This document shows, piece after piece, positions 9,677-19,137 of a DNA stretch of 64,000 bases. Numbering within the stretch: the first letter of the stretch is position 1; every line of letters starts with the position of its first letter. Source of the DNA: Ulvibacter antarcticus. Lineage in GTDB: Bacteria > Bacteroidota > Bacteroidia > Flavobacteriales > Flavobacteriaceae. A program made the position numbers and the translations under genes. The stretch lies in NCBI RefSeq assembly GCF_003688405.1, contig NZ_REFC01000013.1, forward strand, positions 608,991 to 672,990. Reading direction: 5' to 3'. The notes under the pieces were generated by a model, which worked only from the letters and a program-made list of their open reading frames with translations, had not been told where the DNA came from and ran no database searches.

Positions 9677-10717
9677 ATGAAAAAATGGCTCTTTATCACA
9701 TTGTTATTTATTGTTAATCTTAATGCACAAGTTACAGACGTAATAACGGGACTGGAACAACCTGCTGCCATACTCTTAAATGGAAACGACCTTTATATTA
9801 GTGAAGTAATAAATACCAGAATCGGAAAAATTGACATTACACAACCTAATCCCGTTTTTGAGGAGGTGGTAAATGGATTAAATGGAACGGCTGCCCTATT
9901 ACTAAATGGAAATGATCTTTACATCGCAGAAGGTAATGGAGATAAAATTTCAAAAATTGATATTTCCAACCCTTCACCCGTTTTAATCGATGTTATTACA
10001 GGGATTACAAGAGTGTCGGGATTGGCTCTAATCGGCAATTCCCTCTATTGTAGCAGTTTTGAACCGGGTAGTATTTATAGTATTGATATTAGCGTAAATC
10101 CTCCAATTGCGGAGACCTATACTTATGGATTGGACTTGCCTGCCAATATGTTGTTTATTGGCAACGAACTTTATATATCAGAATTTGGAGCAGATAAAAT
10201 TATAAAATTCGATACCACTGACCCAAATCCAGTTCCCGTGGATGTGGTGGGTGGGCTAGTCGGCCCTTTTAATCTTATAAGGGAAGGTAATTATATTTAT
10301 GTTGCCAATTTTTCTGGAGGAAGTATTTCAAGATTCAACTTTACTTTAACGAATCCAACACTGCAACAAGTAACAACAGATGTTATAAGTCCCTACGGAC
10401 TTGCCATTGATGGAAATGATCTTTATATATCCGAGCTAACACCTGGCAAGATTTCAAAATTCGATCTTTCTACTTTAGACATCCCTGTTTTTAATGCTTC
10501 GGAAGAAATTGTGCTTTATCCGAACCCTTCAGAAGATGGGTTTCAGCTGACAGGAATTACAGAAGAAACTGCCTACACGATTGTATCTATTTCAGGACAG
10601 ATCGTTGCCTCAGGTAAAGTGCTTTCCGAAGAAAAAATTATCACAGAAAATTTAAGCAGCGGACTCTATTTCATCAAACTGGAAGATGGTCAGGTGCTTC
10701 GATTCCTAGAAAAATAG
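9677..10717 (+). CDS. Secreted beta-propeller protein with T9SS sorting domain
   Basis: A 346-residue protein with signal peptide MKKWLFITLLFIVNLNAQ. It contains about six tandem repeats of 40-45 residues built on LNGNDLYISE ... GKIDITQPNP, which should form one NHL/SMP-30-like beta-propeller. From about residue 273 the sequence (VLYPNPSEDGF ... SGLYFIKLEDG ... FLEK) is a type A T9SS C-terminal sorting domain, so the protein should be exported across the outer membrane and cleaved there. Binding partner is unknown. It is a paralogue-like relative of the protein at 15348. The next gene starts 59 bases downstream. Confidence 0.82.
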   Translation: MKKWLFITLLFIVNLNAQVTDVITGLEQPAAILLNGNDLYISEVINTRIGKIDITQPNPVFEEVVNGLNGTAALLLNGNDLYIAEGNGDKISKIDISNPSPVLIDVITGITRVSGLALIGNSLYCSSFEPGSIYSIDISVNPPIAETYTYGLDLPANMLFIGNELYISEFGADKIIKFDTTDPNPVPVDVVGGLVGPFNLIREGNYIYVANFSGGSISRFNFTLTNPTLQQVTTDVISPYGLAIDGNDLYISELTPGKISKFDLSTLDIPVFNASEEIVLYPNPSEDGFQLTGITEETAYTIVSISGQIVASGKVLSEEKIITENLSSGLYFIKLEDGQVLRFLEK

Positions 10718-10776
10718 ATTTAAAAAACTTCCCGGTTTGTTTTGTATAAAAATGTAAAACTAAAAACTAAATTGAC

Positions 10777-11205
10777 ATGAAAGCAACAATAAAAATTATG
10801 ACAATGCTACTGATTGTAAGCGCATTAGGTAGCTGTAAGAAAAGTGATGATTCACCCAGCGAATTCGTGAACGCATTAAGTGCGACTTATAATTTTACAA
10901 ATGGATTAAATAATTGCACCAATCCGAACGGGACAGGATCTGTGCTTTTTCTGAAGGTAAATTATGAAGTATCAGATGGTCTCGAAATTAAAAAAGTACT
11001 TACTCACATTGAGCTTTCGGGAGGAGAGTCGGATGATTTTGAAGACTTGACTTTTGATGACGACGGTAATCAAATTGAAAGAGCGGATTGCTTCCGATTT
11101 GGCAATAATACTTGGGTAGATTATGAAATTAGACTCGAATCTATAAACGGAATTATAAGCAATCCCAGGACTGTGAGAGTCGATAAGCCCACCGGCGCCA
11201 GTTAA
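10777..11205 (+). CDS. Hypothetical lipoprotein
   Basis: A 142-residue protein with a lipoprotein signal peptide: basic start, hydrophobic MTMLLIVSALGSC with the lipobox cysteine at about residue 20, followed by KKSDDS. The mature part holds a beta-rich domain with cysteines near the middle (NNCTNPNGTG, ADCFRFG) and acidic stretches (GGESDDFEDLTFDDDGN). I do not recognise a family. It is probably anchored in the outer membrane. It is followed 12 bases later by another unknown gene and may be in one operon with it. Confidence 0.65.
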   Translation: MKATIKIMTMLLIVSALGSCKKSDDSPSEFVNALSATYNFTNGLNNCTNPNGTGSVLFLKVNYEVSDGLEIKKVLTHIELSGGESDDFEDLTFDDDGNQIERADCFRFGNNTWVDYEIRLESINGIISNPRTVRVDKPTGAS

Positions 11206-11217
11206 ATATGTGAATTT

Positions 11218-11697
11218 ATGAGATCAGAGAAATATTTAATAGAACAAAAAAACTATTTCGCTGAAGATAGGTTCTTCGGAATTGATACCGAGATACGTTA
11301 TACTAAAGAGTTCAGATTACGCTGGGCGGCTACTCAATTAAATTTGTTTGTGAGTATTGGCACTACTGAAGCACTTATCGATAAAAAAATGATGGAGCAA
11401 TTTTCGAATGAGACGTTTTCGTATGCCATAGTAAACAGCAAAGGCTGGCCAAGAGGTTTTCAATCGACCATAGCTTCCATTGCAATTCTTAAAGGTAATC
11501 ATGTAGATATTACGGCTATTGGGTATTGCGAACAAACGTCGAAAAAGCATTTTGCTGCATTTGAAATCCCAATAGTTTATGATCTGGAAAACAAAAAAGG
11601 GACACGATTCAAAAGTTCTCCCGTATGGGGCGGATTGTACTATCCTCATTTCAGTAAGATTATCGATGAGCTTTTTAAGGAGTTTAATAATCAATAA
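11218..11697 (+). CDS. Hypothetical cytoplasmic protein
   Basis: A 159-residue protein without signal peptide or membrane segment. I do not recognise a family. It shows a basic N-terminus, predicted strands around TFSYAIVNSKGWPRGFQ and HVDITAIGYC, and a C-terminal helix KIIDELFKEFNNQ. Tight spacing (12 bases on each side) between a lipoprotein gene and a T9SS-exported gene suggests a shared transcript. Its coding character is supported by the packed layout, not by recognised homology. Confidence 0.55.
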   Translation: MRSEKYLIEQKNYFAEDRFFGIDTEIRYTKEFRLRWAATQLNLFVSIGTTEALIDKKMMEQFSNETFSYAIVNSKGWPRGFQSTIASIAILKGNHVDITAIGYCEQTSKKHFAAFEIPIVYDLENKKGTRFKSSPVWGGLYYPHFSKIIDELFKEFNNQ

Positions 11698-11709
11698 AGA
11701 CTAGAAATA

Positions 11710-13278
11710 ATGAAAAATATAGATCAGTTAATAAAATTTTGGAGCAATAGGATTGGATTACTAAGTTTAATTCTGTTTATAAATGCACCAATTATAAGTG
11801 CTCAGGCACCTATTATACAATGGGAACGATCATTTGGAGGTAACCATAGCGAGTATGTTAGAAGTGTTGCTGTAACCAATGACGGGGGTTATATTGTCGC
11901 AGGCGCTTCCGAATCGGACAGTGGCGACGTTACCGGTAATCACGGTGCTCTTGATTTTTGGGTTACTAAAATAAGTAGCAGTGGTTCTTTACAATGGCAA
12001 AAGTCTCTCGGAGGTCCTCATGTTGACTTTTGTGAGGATATAAAGCAAACTTCCGACGGAGGCTATATTATGCTTGGGAGATCATTCCAAAATGGAGGAG
12101 ATGTTACAGGAAATCATGGGTTAATGGACTATTGGGTCGTGAAAATAAGCAGCACAGGAGTGTTGGAATGGCAACGATCATTGGGAGGAGTCTCTAACGA
12201 TCAGGGTTACAGTATTTCACAAACCGCAGACGGTGGCTATATTTTAGCAGGGGGTGCAGAATCGAGTGATGGAGATGTTGGTGACGCTATTGATGCTGGC
12301 GACTATTGGGTTGTTAAATTAAGTTCAAGTGGAAATATTCAATGGGAGAAATCATTAGGTGGAGGTGATAATGACGTTGCCTATGATATCGTTCAAACGC
12401 CGGAAGGAGGTTATATCCTAACGGGAAGTTCCAGATCTAATAATATAATGGTAACCGGAAATCATGGTGGACAGGATCTTTGGATAGCTAAGATAAGCAG
12501 CACAGGGATTTTGGAATGGCAAAAGTCTTATGGAGGCACCAGTGACGAAGGAGGCTACAGTATAATAAATACAGCTGATGGGGGATATGCAGCCGCCGGC
12601 TATACTCATTCGAATGATGGCGACGTTAGTGGAAACCATGGCAGTTATGATTTCTGGATAATCAAAATCAACAATTCCGGAACTTTACAATGGCAAAAAA
12701 CACTAGGAGGTACTTCTCTAGATATCGCGTATGATATGATTCAGCAAAGTGATGGGGGATATGTTGTGATAGGAGAGACAAGTTCGAACAATGGAGATGT
12801 TAGTGGTAACAATGGCATGAGCGATGTATGGCTTGCGCGATTAAGTGCATCAGGAACATTACTTTGGAGAGAAGCTTTTGGTGGTAGTGATAATGAAGAG
12901 GGATATAGCCTTCAAAAAACTAATGATGGCGGATTTATTTTTGTGGCTTCTTCTCAGTCCAGCAATGGCGATGTTAGTTTCAATAACGGACAAGAAGATT
13001 TTTGGGTTGTGAAGTTAGCGCCCGATCCTTTGAGAATAGAGGATTTCTCCGAATCAAAGTTAATACTCTATCCAAATCCGGTGAAAGATATCCTTCACAT
13101 TAGTAGTCAAGAAATAATAGAAAGTGTTGAAATTTATAATTCAGTTGGCCAACGCATCGGTGATTACTTTTTCACCGAGAAGGATGCAACTATAGATACT
13201 TCAACTTTGGCAAATGGACTCTATATTGTCATTATAAAGGATGCAAATTCATCGAGTCAAATAAAAATAATTAAATAA
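11710..13278 (+). CDS. Secreted repeat protein with T9SS sorting domain
   Basis: A 522-residue exported protein with an N-terminal hydrophobic signal (about 15-31, ending ISAQA). It contains about seven near-regular repeats of about 58 residues, each carrying a DGGYIVAG-like strand, a GDV(T/S)GNHG turn, DFWV(T/V)KIS and LQWQKSLGG. They look like the blades of one beta-propeller. From about residue 450 the sequence LILYPNPVKDILHI ... NGLYIVIIKD begins a type A T9SS sorting domain. It is probably a cell-surface or released protein; ligand and role are unknown. Confidence 0.82.
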   Translation: MKNIDQLIKFWSNRIGLLSLILFINAPIISAQAPIIQWERSFGGNHSEYVRSVAVTNDGGYIVAGASESDSGDVTGNHGALDFWVTKISSSGSLQWQKSLGGPHVDFCEDIKQTSDGGYIMLGRSFQNGGDVTGNHGLMDYWVVKISSTGVLEWQRSLGGVSNDQGYSISQTADGGYILAGGAESSDGDVGDAIDAGDYWVVKLSSSGNIQWEKSLGGGDNDVAYDIVQTPEGGYILTGSSRSNNIMVTGNHGGQDLWIAKISSTGILEWQKSYGGTSDEGGYSIINTADGGYAAAGYTHSNDGDVSGNHGSYDFWIIKINNSGTLQWQKTLGGTSLDIAYDMIQQSDGGYVVIGETSSNNGDVSGNNGMSDVWLARLSASGTLLWREAFGGSDNEEGYSLQKTNDGGFIFVASSQSSNGDVSFNNGQEDFWVVKLAPDPLRIEDFSESKLILYPNPVKDILHISSQEIIESVEIYNSVGQRIGDYFFTEKDATIDTSTLANGLYIVIIKDANSSSQIKIIK

Positions 13279-13458
13279 GAATCTTTAATTACAATCAAAA
13301 TATGTTGAAACTATTAATATAAAATAAAAATTTAGAGACATCTTTTTTTAATTGATATTTACTTTTTAATAGTCATTGTTTCTCTCAATTTATAAATTAG
13401 GATAGTATTTACGATAAAAATTCTCCATATTGCTTTAGGTGCCTATTTCGTTTCCTTT

Positions 13459-15189
13459 ATGAAAAAACTATCTAACAATATAAGTCTCGTTATAACAATC
13501 ATGTTGGTCCTGGGGTGTTTCTCTGTTTCAGGGCAAAACAAGGCCGATGCTCAAAACCCAAAGTACGAGGAATTAAAAAAATATATAAAATGGTCCACAA
13601 ATTACGGAAGGGAAAAGCGGTTCGATAGTGCAACTAAATACGATAAGAAAGCCTTAAAATTAGTTTCAGAGGTAAAAAATATTGATGTAATTGCCTATAC
13701 TCATTTAAATCATGCCAGAATTAGCTTTTGGAAAACTGACATTCAGGAGGCGAAAAAATATCTTGAAATTATTCGTAATAAGGGAGGCGTAAATGACAGT
13801 ATAAAGTTTAGATCCAATATGCTTTTTAGTCAGATTTCCTCCTATGAACAGAATCACACAGCTGCTTTAAGAACTGCAATAAATGCAGAGTCCATATTGG
13901 AAATCAATGGATTACATACTGAAAAAGACAGTATAAATAGGGTGAATGTAAAAGTGATGATGGGCGAAATTCATAAAACATTGGGTAATTATTCTAAAGC
14001 CAATGAGATGTATGATGATGCCTTAAAGTATGTTGACGATGAGGGATATGCCAGTTATGTCCTTTTTTATATGTCTGAAGTATATAATGAGGAACAGAAA
14101 ATGGAAATGGCCATTGAATATACGCTTGAAGCCTTGGAATTGGCCAAGCAAGCGAAAGCGAAAGTATACCTGCCGACCTATTACTTAGCATTGAGCGAAT
14201 ACTATCTAAAATTAAAAATGGCAGATAGTGCTAATTATTACGCGAGAACCGGCTTGGTCGATAATCAAGATTGCCACCTGGATGGCTTAAGAACTAATGT
14301 TGGAAAAGCTGAAATCTTGCGGGGTAATTTTAATGAAGCGCTACATTTTTTCAATGATGCTCTTCAAGTTGAACAAGTAGAAATTCCTCAATCTGAAATT
14401 CATAAAAATCTCCGTGAAACTTATATAAAATTAGGGCAATATGAAAAAGCGATCGCACACAACGAGATTTATCTTCATTTGAAGGATTCTACAGATGCAC
14501 TTAGAATGAAACAAGAAGTTCTCGAGATTACCGAGAAGTATGAGTCTGATAAAAAGGAGCTTGAAATTGAAATGTTAAGTACAAAAAATGATCTCAATAA
14601 GGTGGTTATTGGAAAACAACGTAATCAAATTTTATTCACTGGTATTTTACTTGTCTTAGCAATTGGATGTATAGGATTAATTGGCTGGTTTCTTCAGAAG
14701 CAAAAAAAACAAAAGCAGTTACTCTATAACAAAAATGTACTATTAGCAAGACGTTTACAGGAAAGTAGCACAGATTTTTCCGAAGAATTGAATGGAGATA
14801 GCGATAAAAATGAATCCTTAGATATAGACGATTCAAAAAAAAAGGAAATAGTTATAGAAATTAAAAGATTAATTGAATCCGAATTTTATTTAGACCAGTC
14901 AATGTCATTAGCTAAGATGGCCAAATTGATGAACACAAATACAACCTACTTATCAAAAGTGGTTAATAGTACTTATAAAAAGAACTTCACAAATTTTCTA
15001 AACGATTATCGTATTTCATATACACTGAAGAAATTAGAAGTCAATCCTGCATTTAAAAATCTTACTATCGAGCATATAGCCGAAAAGGCAGGATTTGCGT
15101 CCAGTTCTGCATTCTACAGTTCATTTAAAAAATACACCGGATTAACACCGTCGTACTACATTAAGCAAAAATCACTTCAACTACACTAG
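13459..15189 (+). CDS. TPR membrane-anchored AraC-type regulator
   Basis: A 576-residue protein with an N-terminal signal or anchor (NISLVITIMLVLGCFSVSG), several TPR units (about 35-340) in the periplasm, a coiled stretch, one transmembrane segment (about 391-412) and a cytoplasmic AraC-type DNA-binding domain (about 480-570: LAKMAKLMNTNTTYLSKVV, then IEHIAEKAGFASSSAFYSSFKK). No kinase or receiver domain is present, so the signal must pass directly through the membrane, as in ToxR-type regulators. Related in layout to the hybrid regulator at 6557. It precedes a T9SS-exported gene at 15348 that it may control. Confidence 0.85.
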   Translation: MKKLSNNISLVITIMLVLGCFSVSGQNKADAQNPKYEELKKYIKWSTNYGREKRFDSATKYDKKALKLVSEVKNIDVIAYTHLNHARISFWKTDIQEAKKYLEIIRNKGGVNDSIKFRSNMLFSQISSYEQNHTAALRTAINAESILEINGLHTEKDSINRVNVKVMMGEIHKTLGNYSKANEMYDDALKYVDDEGYASYVLFYMSEVYNEEQKMEMAIEYTLEALELAKQAKAKVYLPTYYLALSEYYLKLKMADSANYYARTGLVDNQDCHLDGLRTNVGKAEILRGNFNEALHFFNDALQVEQVEIPQSEIHKNLRETYIKLGQYEKAIAHNEIYLHLKDSTDALRMKQEVLEITEKYESDKKELEIEMLSTKNDLNKVVIGKQRNQILFTGILLVLAIGCIGLIGWFLQKQKKQKQLLYNKNVLLARRLQESSTDFSEELNGDSDKNESLDIDDSKKKEIVIEIKRLIESEFYLDQSMSLAKMAKLMNTNTTYLSKVVNSTYKKNFTNFLNDYRISYTLKKLEVNPAFKNLTIEHIAEKAGFASSSAFYSSFKKYTGLTPSYYIKQKSLQLH

Positions 15190-15212
15190 GAGAGAGGTCT
15201 AATAGATTTTAG

Positions 15213-15250
15213 TTCTTGCAATTTATAAATTGCGAGAAACTCCTTTTTTT
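15213..15250 (+). terminator. Terminator after the TPR AraC gene
   Basis: TTCTTGCAATTT (15213-15224) pairs with AAATTGCGAGAA (15227-15238) with one wobble, followed after five bases by a run of seven T. It lies 24 bases after the stop codon at 15189. Confidence 0.65.
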
Positions 15251-15347
15251 CTTCCCATAGTTCTTAAATAGATTTGAACAAAGGAGCATTTTTAATTGTT
15301 AAGATTTGAAATGCTGCTCACAGAATACTCATTTAAATTTTTGAATT

Positions 15348-16481
15348 ATGATAAAATATATACTTTTCTTTTTCTTCGGAAACTGCCTTTTTGCACAAAC
15401 TGTTTCTACTTATTTTTCAGACCCAACAATGGATGTCACCGATGCCATGGCATTCGATAGCAGCGGAAACCTTTACGGTTCCGATTTTGGCGGTACGACC
15501 GTATATCAAATTTCACCGGCAGGCGTTGCCACTCCATTTATCACCGGATTGGCAAATCCTAATGGTATGGCATTCGACTCGAATGGAGATTTTTACTTAG
15601 CTGAATACAGCGCGGGAACTATTAATAAATACGACAGCAGCGGCACACTAATAACTAGCTTTACTGTTGGCGGAATTGCTTCCGGACTTATAAAGGACTT
15701 CGATACAGATGCTATGATTTTTACCAATGTGGTAAATAACAGCGTGAATAGACTTAATATAGACGGTACTATTACCGAATTATTCCAAGGTACGCCAATG
15801 GATGCTCCTGTAGGTCTCGCCTTCGATTCAACCGGTAATCTATTCGTAGCAAATTTTACAGGAAATAAGATATATAGATTAGACGGTACACCTCAATATG
15901 TTGCCACAGTTCCGGATGGAGGCGCCACCGGAGGTACTGACGCGGTTGGTTTTATTGCTTATGCTGAAGGAAATCTATATGCTACCAATTTTGGAGGACA
16001 TCAAATTTACAAAGTGAATCCAGCTGCAGTTGATGACGTTTCACTTTATGCGGGAGATCAACAAGGAAATGATGATGGACCATTAGCCGATGCAACATTC
16101 GATTTTCCCAATGGAATTATATATAATTCTTCTCAAAATGCCATTTATGTATCTGAATATAGCAGTAGCGGTAACGTTAGAAAGATCTCGGATGCAGTTT
16201 TGGGTGTAGCTAATAATTCTAACAATATCAACCTCATTGTTGCACCAAATCCAACAACGGAAATTTTAACTATTTCCGGGACCTTGAATATTGAGACGAG
16301 TGAGTTAGCGTTGTTTGTATATAATTCGTTGGGACAGTTGCTTATAGAAAAAACGATTGAGGTTCAAAATGAAATGATAAATCAAGAAATACCAGTGGCA
16401 AAATTAGCTACAGGACTTTACCATATTAGAATTCAGGCTTCTAATGGAACTATTTTTTCTGAATCGTTCATAAAGAAATAA
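15348..16481 (+). CDS. Secreted NHL-type beta-propeller with T9SS sorting domain
   Basis: A 377-residue exported protein. The signal peptide (IKYILFFFFGNCLFAQ) is followed by repeats with AFDSSGNLY, FDSNGDFYLAEYSAG and FDSTGNLFVANF cores, typical of NHL or SMP-30-like propellers; an NGIIYNSSQNAIYVSEY blade comes last. From about residue 300 the sequence (LIVAPNPTTEILTI ... ATGLYHIRIQ ... SFIKK) is a type A T9SS sorting domain. It is similar in plan to the protein at 9677. A terminator separates it from the AraC-type gene upstream. Confidence 0.82.
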   Translation: MIKYILFFFFGNCLFAQTVSTYFSDPTMDVTDAMAFDSSGNLYGSDFGGTTVYQISPAGVATPFITGLANPNGMAFDSNGDFYLAEYSAGTINKYDSSGTLITSFTVGGIASGLIKDFDTDAMIFTNVVNNSVNRLNIDGTITELFQGTPMDAPVGLAFDSTGNLFVANFTGNKIYRLDGTPQYVATVPDGGATGGTDAVGFIAYAEGNLYATNFGGHQIYKVNPAAVDDVSLYAGDQQGNDDGPLADATFDFPNGIIYNSSQNAIYVSEYSSSGNVRKISDAVLGVANNSNNINLIVAPNPTTEILTISGTLNIETSELALFVYNSLGQLLIEKTIEVQNEMINQEIPVAKLATGLYHIRIQASNGTIFSESFIKK

Positions 16482-16551
16482 TAATGAGTCTATTACTCTG
16501 AATTTGTACAATTTTTATGAATTAAAATTCGTTACTTATTGCTTTGTGGAG

Positions 16552-16559
16552 TACTTTTG
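16552..16559 (+). promoter_or_regulatory. -7 box (TACTTTTG) upstream of the small multidrug export-like gene
   Basis: TACTTTTG fits the Bacteroidota -7 consensus TAnnTTTG and lies 23 bases before the chosen TTG start. The -33 element is weak (TTCG near 16528), so the assignment rests mainly on the -7 box. Confidence 0.45.
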
Positions 16560-16582
16560 CAGTCCTCAAAATATAATGAACT

Positions 16583-17041
16583 TTGATACAGGAAATTATT
16601 GTTACTATTTTATGGAGTATTTCTCCCTTTGGTGAAGCCAAGGTGGGTATTCCATATGGTATGCTCAATGATGTAAATATCTACCTTGTATTTGCCATTG
16701 CTTTTGGGGCTAATATTCTTGTATTTCCCTTAATGATGTTTTTTCTTGATAAGATTAATACATCTTTTTTGCGGTGGAATTTTTACAAAAGAGGAGCTAT
16801 TTGGGTCGCGCGTAGAGCAAAGACAGGGTCTGGATCTAAGATTCAGAAATATGGATTCTGGGGACTTATCCTTTTTGTCATGATTCCTTTGCCCGGCACA
16901 GGAGTGTACGCGGGGAGTATCGCCACTTACTTATTCAAAATCGAGAGGAGTAAAGCATTTGCAGCCAACGTTATAGGAATCTTTTTCTCTTCAGTGATAG
17001 TCTGGGTTACTACCTTACTTACTATGAATGGTATGTCTTAA
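16583..17041 (+). CDS. Small multi-drug export family membrane protein
   Basis: A 152-residue integral membrane protein with about four hydrophobic segments. The segments SPFGEAKVGIPYG near the N-terminus and MIPLPGTGVYAGSI near residue 105 match the small multidrug export family (PF06695, COG2426). The family name rests on weak early data; transport has not been shown for most members. The start is a TTG (16583): the protein reads naturally from MIQEIIVTI, and the nearby ATG at 16576 is out of frame. No partner gene is adjacent, and a SLC13-type permease follows 94 bases later. Confidence 0.75.
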   Translation: MIQEIIVTILWSISPFGEAKVGIPYGMLNDVNIYLVFAIAFGANILVFPLMMFFLDKINTSFLRWNFYKRGAIWVARRAKTGSGSKIQKYGFWGLILFVMIPLPGTGVYAGSIATYLFKIERSKAFAANVIGIFFSSVIVWVTTLLTMNGMS

Positions 17042-17135
17042 GGTTTTTCTTCGGAAGAATACTTTTAACAAATAATATTCGACTTTTTCTTATGTGTATT
17101 TTAGCAACATTTCTATTTTTATAGAAAAGTAAGCT

Positions 17136-18947
17136 ATGGATATCAATATCATTTTGGTATTTGTCATTATCGGTCTAACAATTTTATTGTTTGTCACCGA
17201 GTTCTTCCCAATAGACAAGATTTCCTTTTTTATTATTCTTGCTTTAGTAGTCTTAGGTCTCACTACACCTGAAGAAGCCGTAAGTGGTTTTTCAAATGCT
17301 GCAACTATTACGGTGTTAATGCTAATGATCCTCGCCATAGGATTGGAAGAGAATGGAGTTATTGCCTTATTAACGTCAGGTATTAAGAAACTTGGGTTTT
17401 TACCTCTAATCTTAATCGCACCGGTGTTTATGGTGATTTCGGCTACTATTTCTTCATTTATCAGCACTACGGCGGTAGTTATAATTTTTATAAAAATCAT
17501 CTCACAGTTATCAGATACGTACAAGTTTTCGATCCCTAAACTATTAATGCCGATATCATTTGCAGGCATTTTGGGAGGAAGCTGCACCTTAATGGGAACT
17601 TCAACGAATTTGTTGGTGAATTCTATTGCAGCCGATATGGGTGTGGAAACTTTCAGTTTTTTCGAATTTTCACTTTATGGGCTCGTATTATTAGGCACAG
17701 GAATACTGTTTATGACTTTTGCGAGTCGTTGGCTTCCTAAAGCTTCAGAAGAAAAATTAAGCAATTATAATGCAGAGACGAATTTCTTATTCACACTAAA
17801 AATCAATGCTGAGTCTAAACTTGTTGGGAAAGCTTTGTCCAGTGTAAAATTGTATAAAAACCCGGACATACATGTTCTAAAACTAGTACGAGATGATGTG
17901 GTGAATGCCGATCCTGGGCCTAATACGACGCTGAGAATCAATGACGAATTGGTTGTGCTTAGTGATGTAAAGAACTATGCTACAATATCTGATAAGAATT
18001 TTGAACTCACTTCAGATGCCGACATGTCATTAGCGATAGATGAAACCAAAGAAAAAACAACTAAAGAATCATTCAGTTATATCGAAGTATTGGTTTTGCC
18101 TGGTTCAGACTTTATTGGGAAAAGCTTTCAGAAAATAAAAAAAATACTAGATAAGACGGCGGTTCCTTTAGGTATTCAGAAAAAGAAAATGCTATCATCA
18201 AATAAACACTTCTATCTTCCAAAAGCAATAATTAAACTAAATGTTAGGGCGGGGGATCGCTTATTATTGAAAGCAGATAACGAACAACTTGAGAAATTAT
18301 ATGAATTGGACAATGTTGTTATTTTGAGGCACCATGAAGAGGACTATCATGTAAATAGTTATAAGAGGAGTTGGACCTTAATTACACTTTTAACGGTAAT
18401 AGGACTAGCGGCTACCAGCGTATTTTCTATTTTAGCCAGTGCTATTATTGGAGTTGGTATGTTGCTTGTTGGAAACTGCATTAGTCTGAACAATATTTAT
18501 AAGAAGGTAAATTGGCAGATTATTTTTTTACTTGCAGGTATGATTCCCTTGGGAGTCGCGATGAGTAATACAGGAACAGACGATTGGATTTCGAATCAGT
18601 TACTTGAACTACTATCAGGACAGGCAAACGTTATTATTCTTGGCGCACTATTCTCAATTACTATGTTGTTAAGTGGTTTTATTTCTAATAATGCCACTGC
18701 AGTTATAATGACTCCGATTGCAATTGCACTAGCCTCCGGCTTAGCATTACCCGTAAAACCGTTTATACTAGCAGTAATGTTTGCTGCAAATTTTAGCTTT
18801 TTCACCCCTATGGGCTATCAAACCAACTCTCTTATTTACGGAACGGGCGCTTATAAATTCAAGCATTTTTTAATCGTAGGGGGCTTACTCTCAATAATTT
18901 TATTAATAGTAGGGACACTCTTATTATCCACCATGTTGCCGAACTAG
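17136..18947 (+). CDS. SLC13 family permease with two TrkA-C domains
   Basis: A 603-residue membrane transporter. The N-terminal half has about six membrane segments, with the substrate-loop motif GTSTNLLVNS near residue 164. Two soluble RCK_C (TrkA-C) domains follow (about 205-285 and 310-395), and a second membrane half contains NNATAVIMTPIAIALA. This is the plan of SLC13/DASS sodium-coupled carboxylate or sulfate transporters with inserted TrkA-C domains. The substrate cannot be read. It lies 190 bases upstream of the amine operon on the same strand and could feed it, but nothing in the sequence shows that. Confidence 0.85.
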   Translation: MDINIILVFVIIGLTILLFVTEFFPIDKISFFIILALVVLGLTTPEEAVSGFSNAATITVLMLMILAIGLEENGVIALLTSGIKKLGFLPLILIAPVFMVISATISSFISTTAVVIIFIKIISQLSDTYKFSIPKLLMPISFAGILGGSCTLMGTSTNLLVNSIAADMGVETFSFFEFSLYGLVLLGTGILFMTFASRWLPKASEEKLSNYNAETNFLFTLKINAESKLVGKALSSVKLYKNPDIHVLKLVRDDVVNADPGPNTTLRINDELVVLSDVKNYATISDKNFELTSDADMSLAIDETKEKTTKESFSYIEVLVLPGSDFIGKSFQKIKKILDKTAVPLGIQKKKMLSSNKHFYLPKAIIKLNVRAGDRLLLKADNEQLEKLYELDNVVILRHHEEDYHVNSYKRSWTLITLLTVIGLAATSVFSILASAIIGVGMLLVGNCISLNNIYKKVNWQIIFLLAGMIPLGVAMSNTGTDDWISNQLLELLSGQANVIILGALFSITMLLSGFISNNATAVIMTPIAIALASGLALPVKPFILAVMFAANFSFFTPMGYQTNSLIYGTGAYKFKHFLIVGGLLSIILLIVGTLLLSTMLPN

Positions 18948-19137
18948 TTCTCTTAAGTTTAATCCTAACAAATGTTTTCGCTAAACCAGTATATACAAAG
19001 CACTAGATTTTTTGAAAAGGATACTAGCTGCGGTCTAGATACCTATTTTTATTAAAAGAGATAAATAAAAAAAAATTAGTTAAATAGAATCATAATAATT
19101 TTATTAAACGTAACTTTCTAAAAACCAAAATTATAAA

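Noticed and set aside
17090..17587. A 165-residue minus-strand frame at the start of the SLC13 gene
   Set aside because: It lies completely opposite the membrane protein and shows the usual antisense composition of hydrophobic codons.
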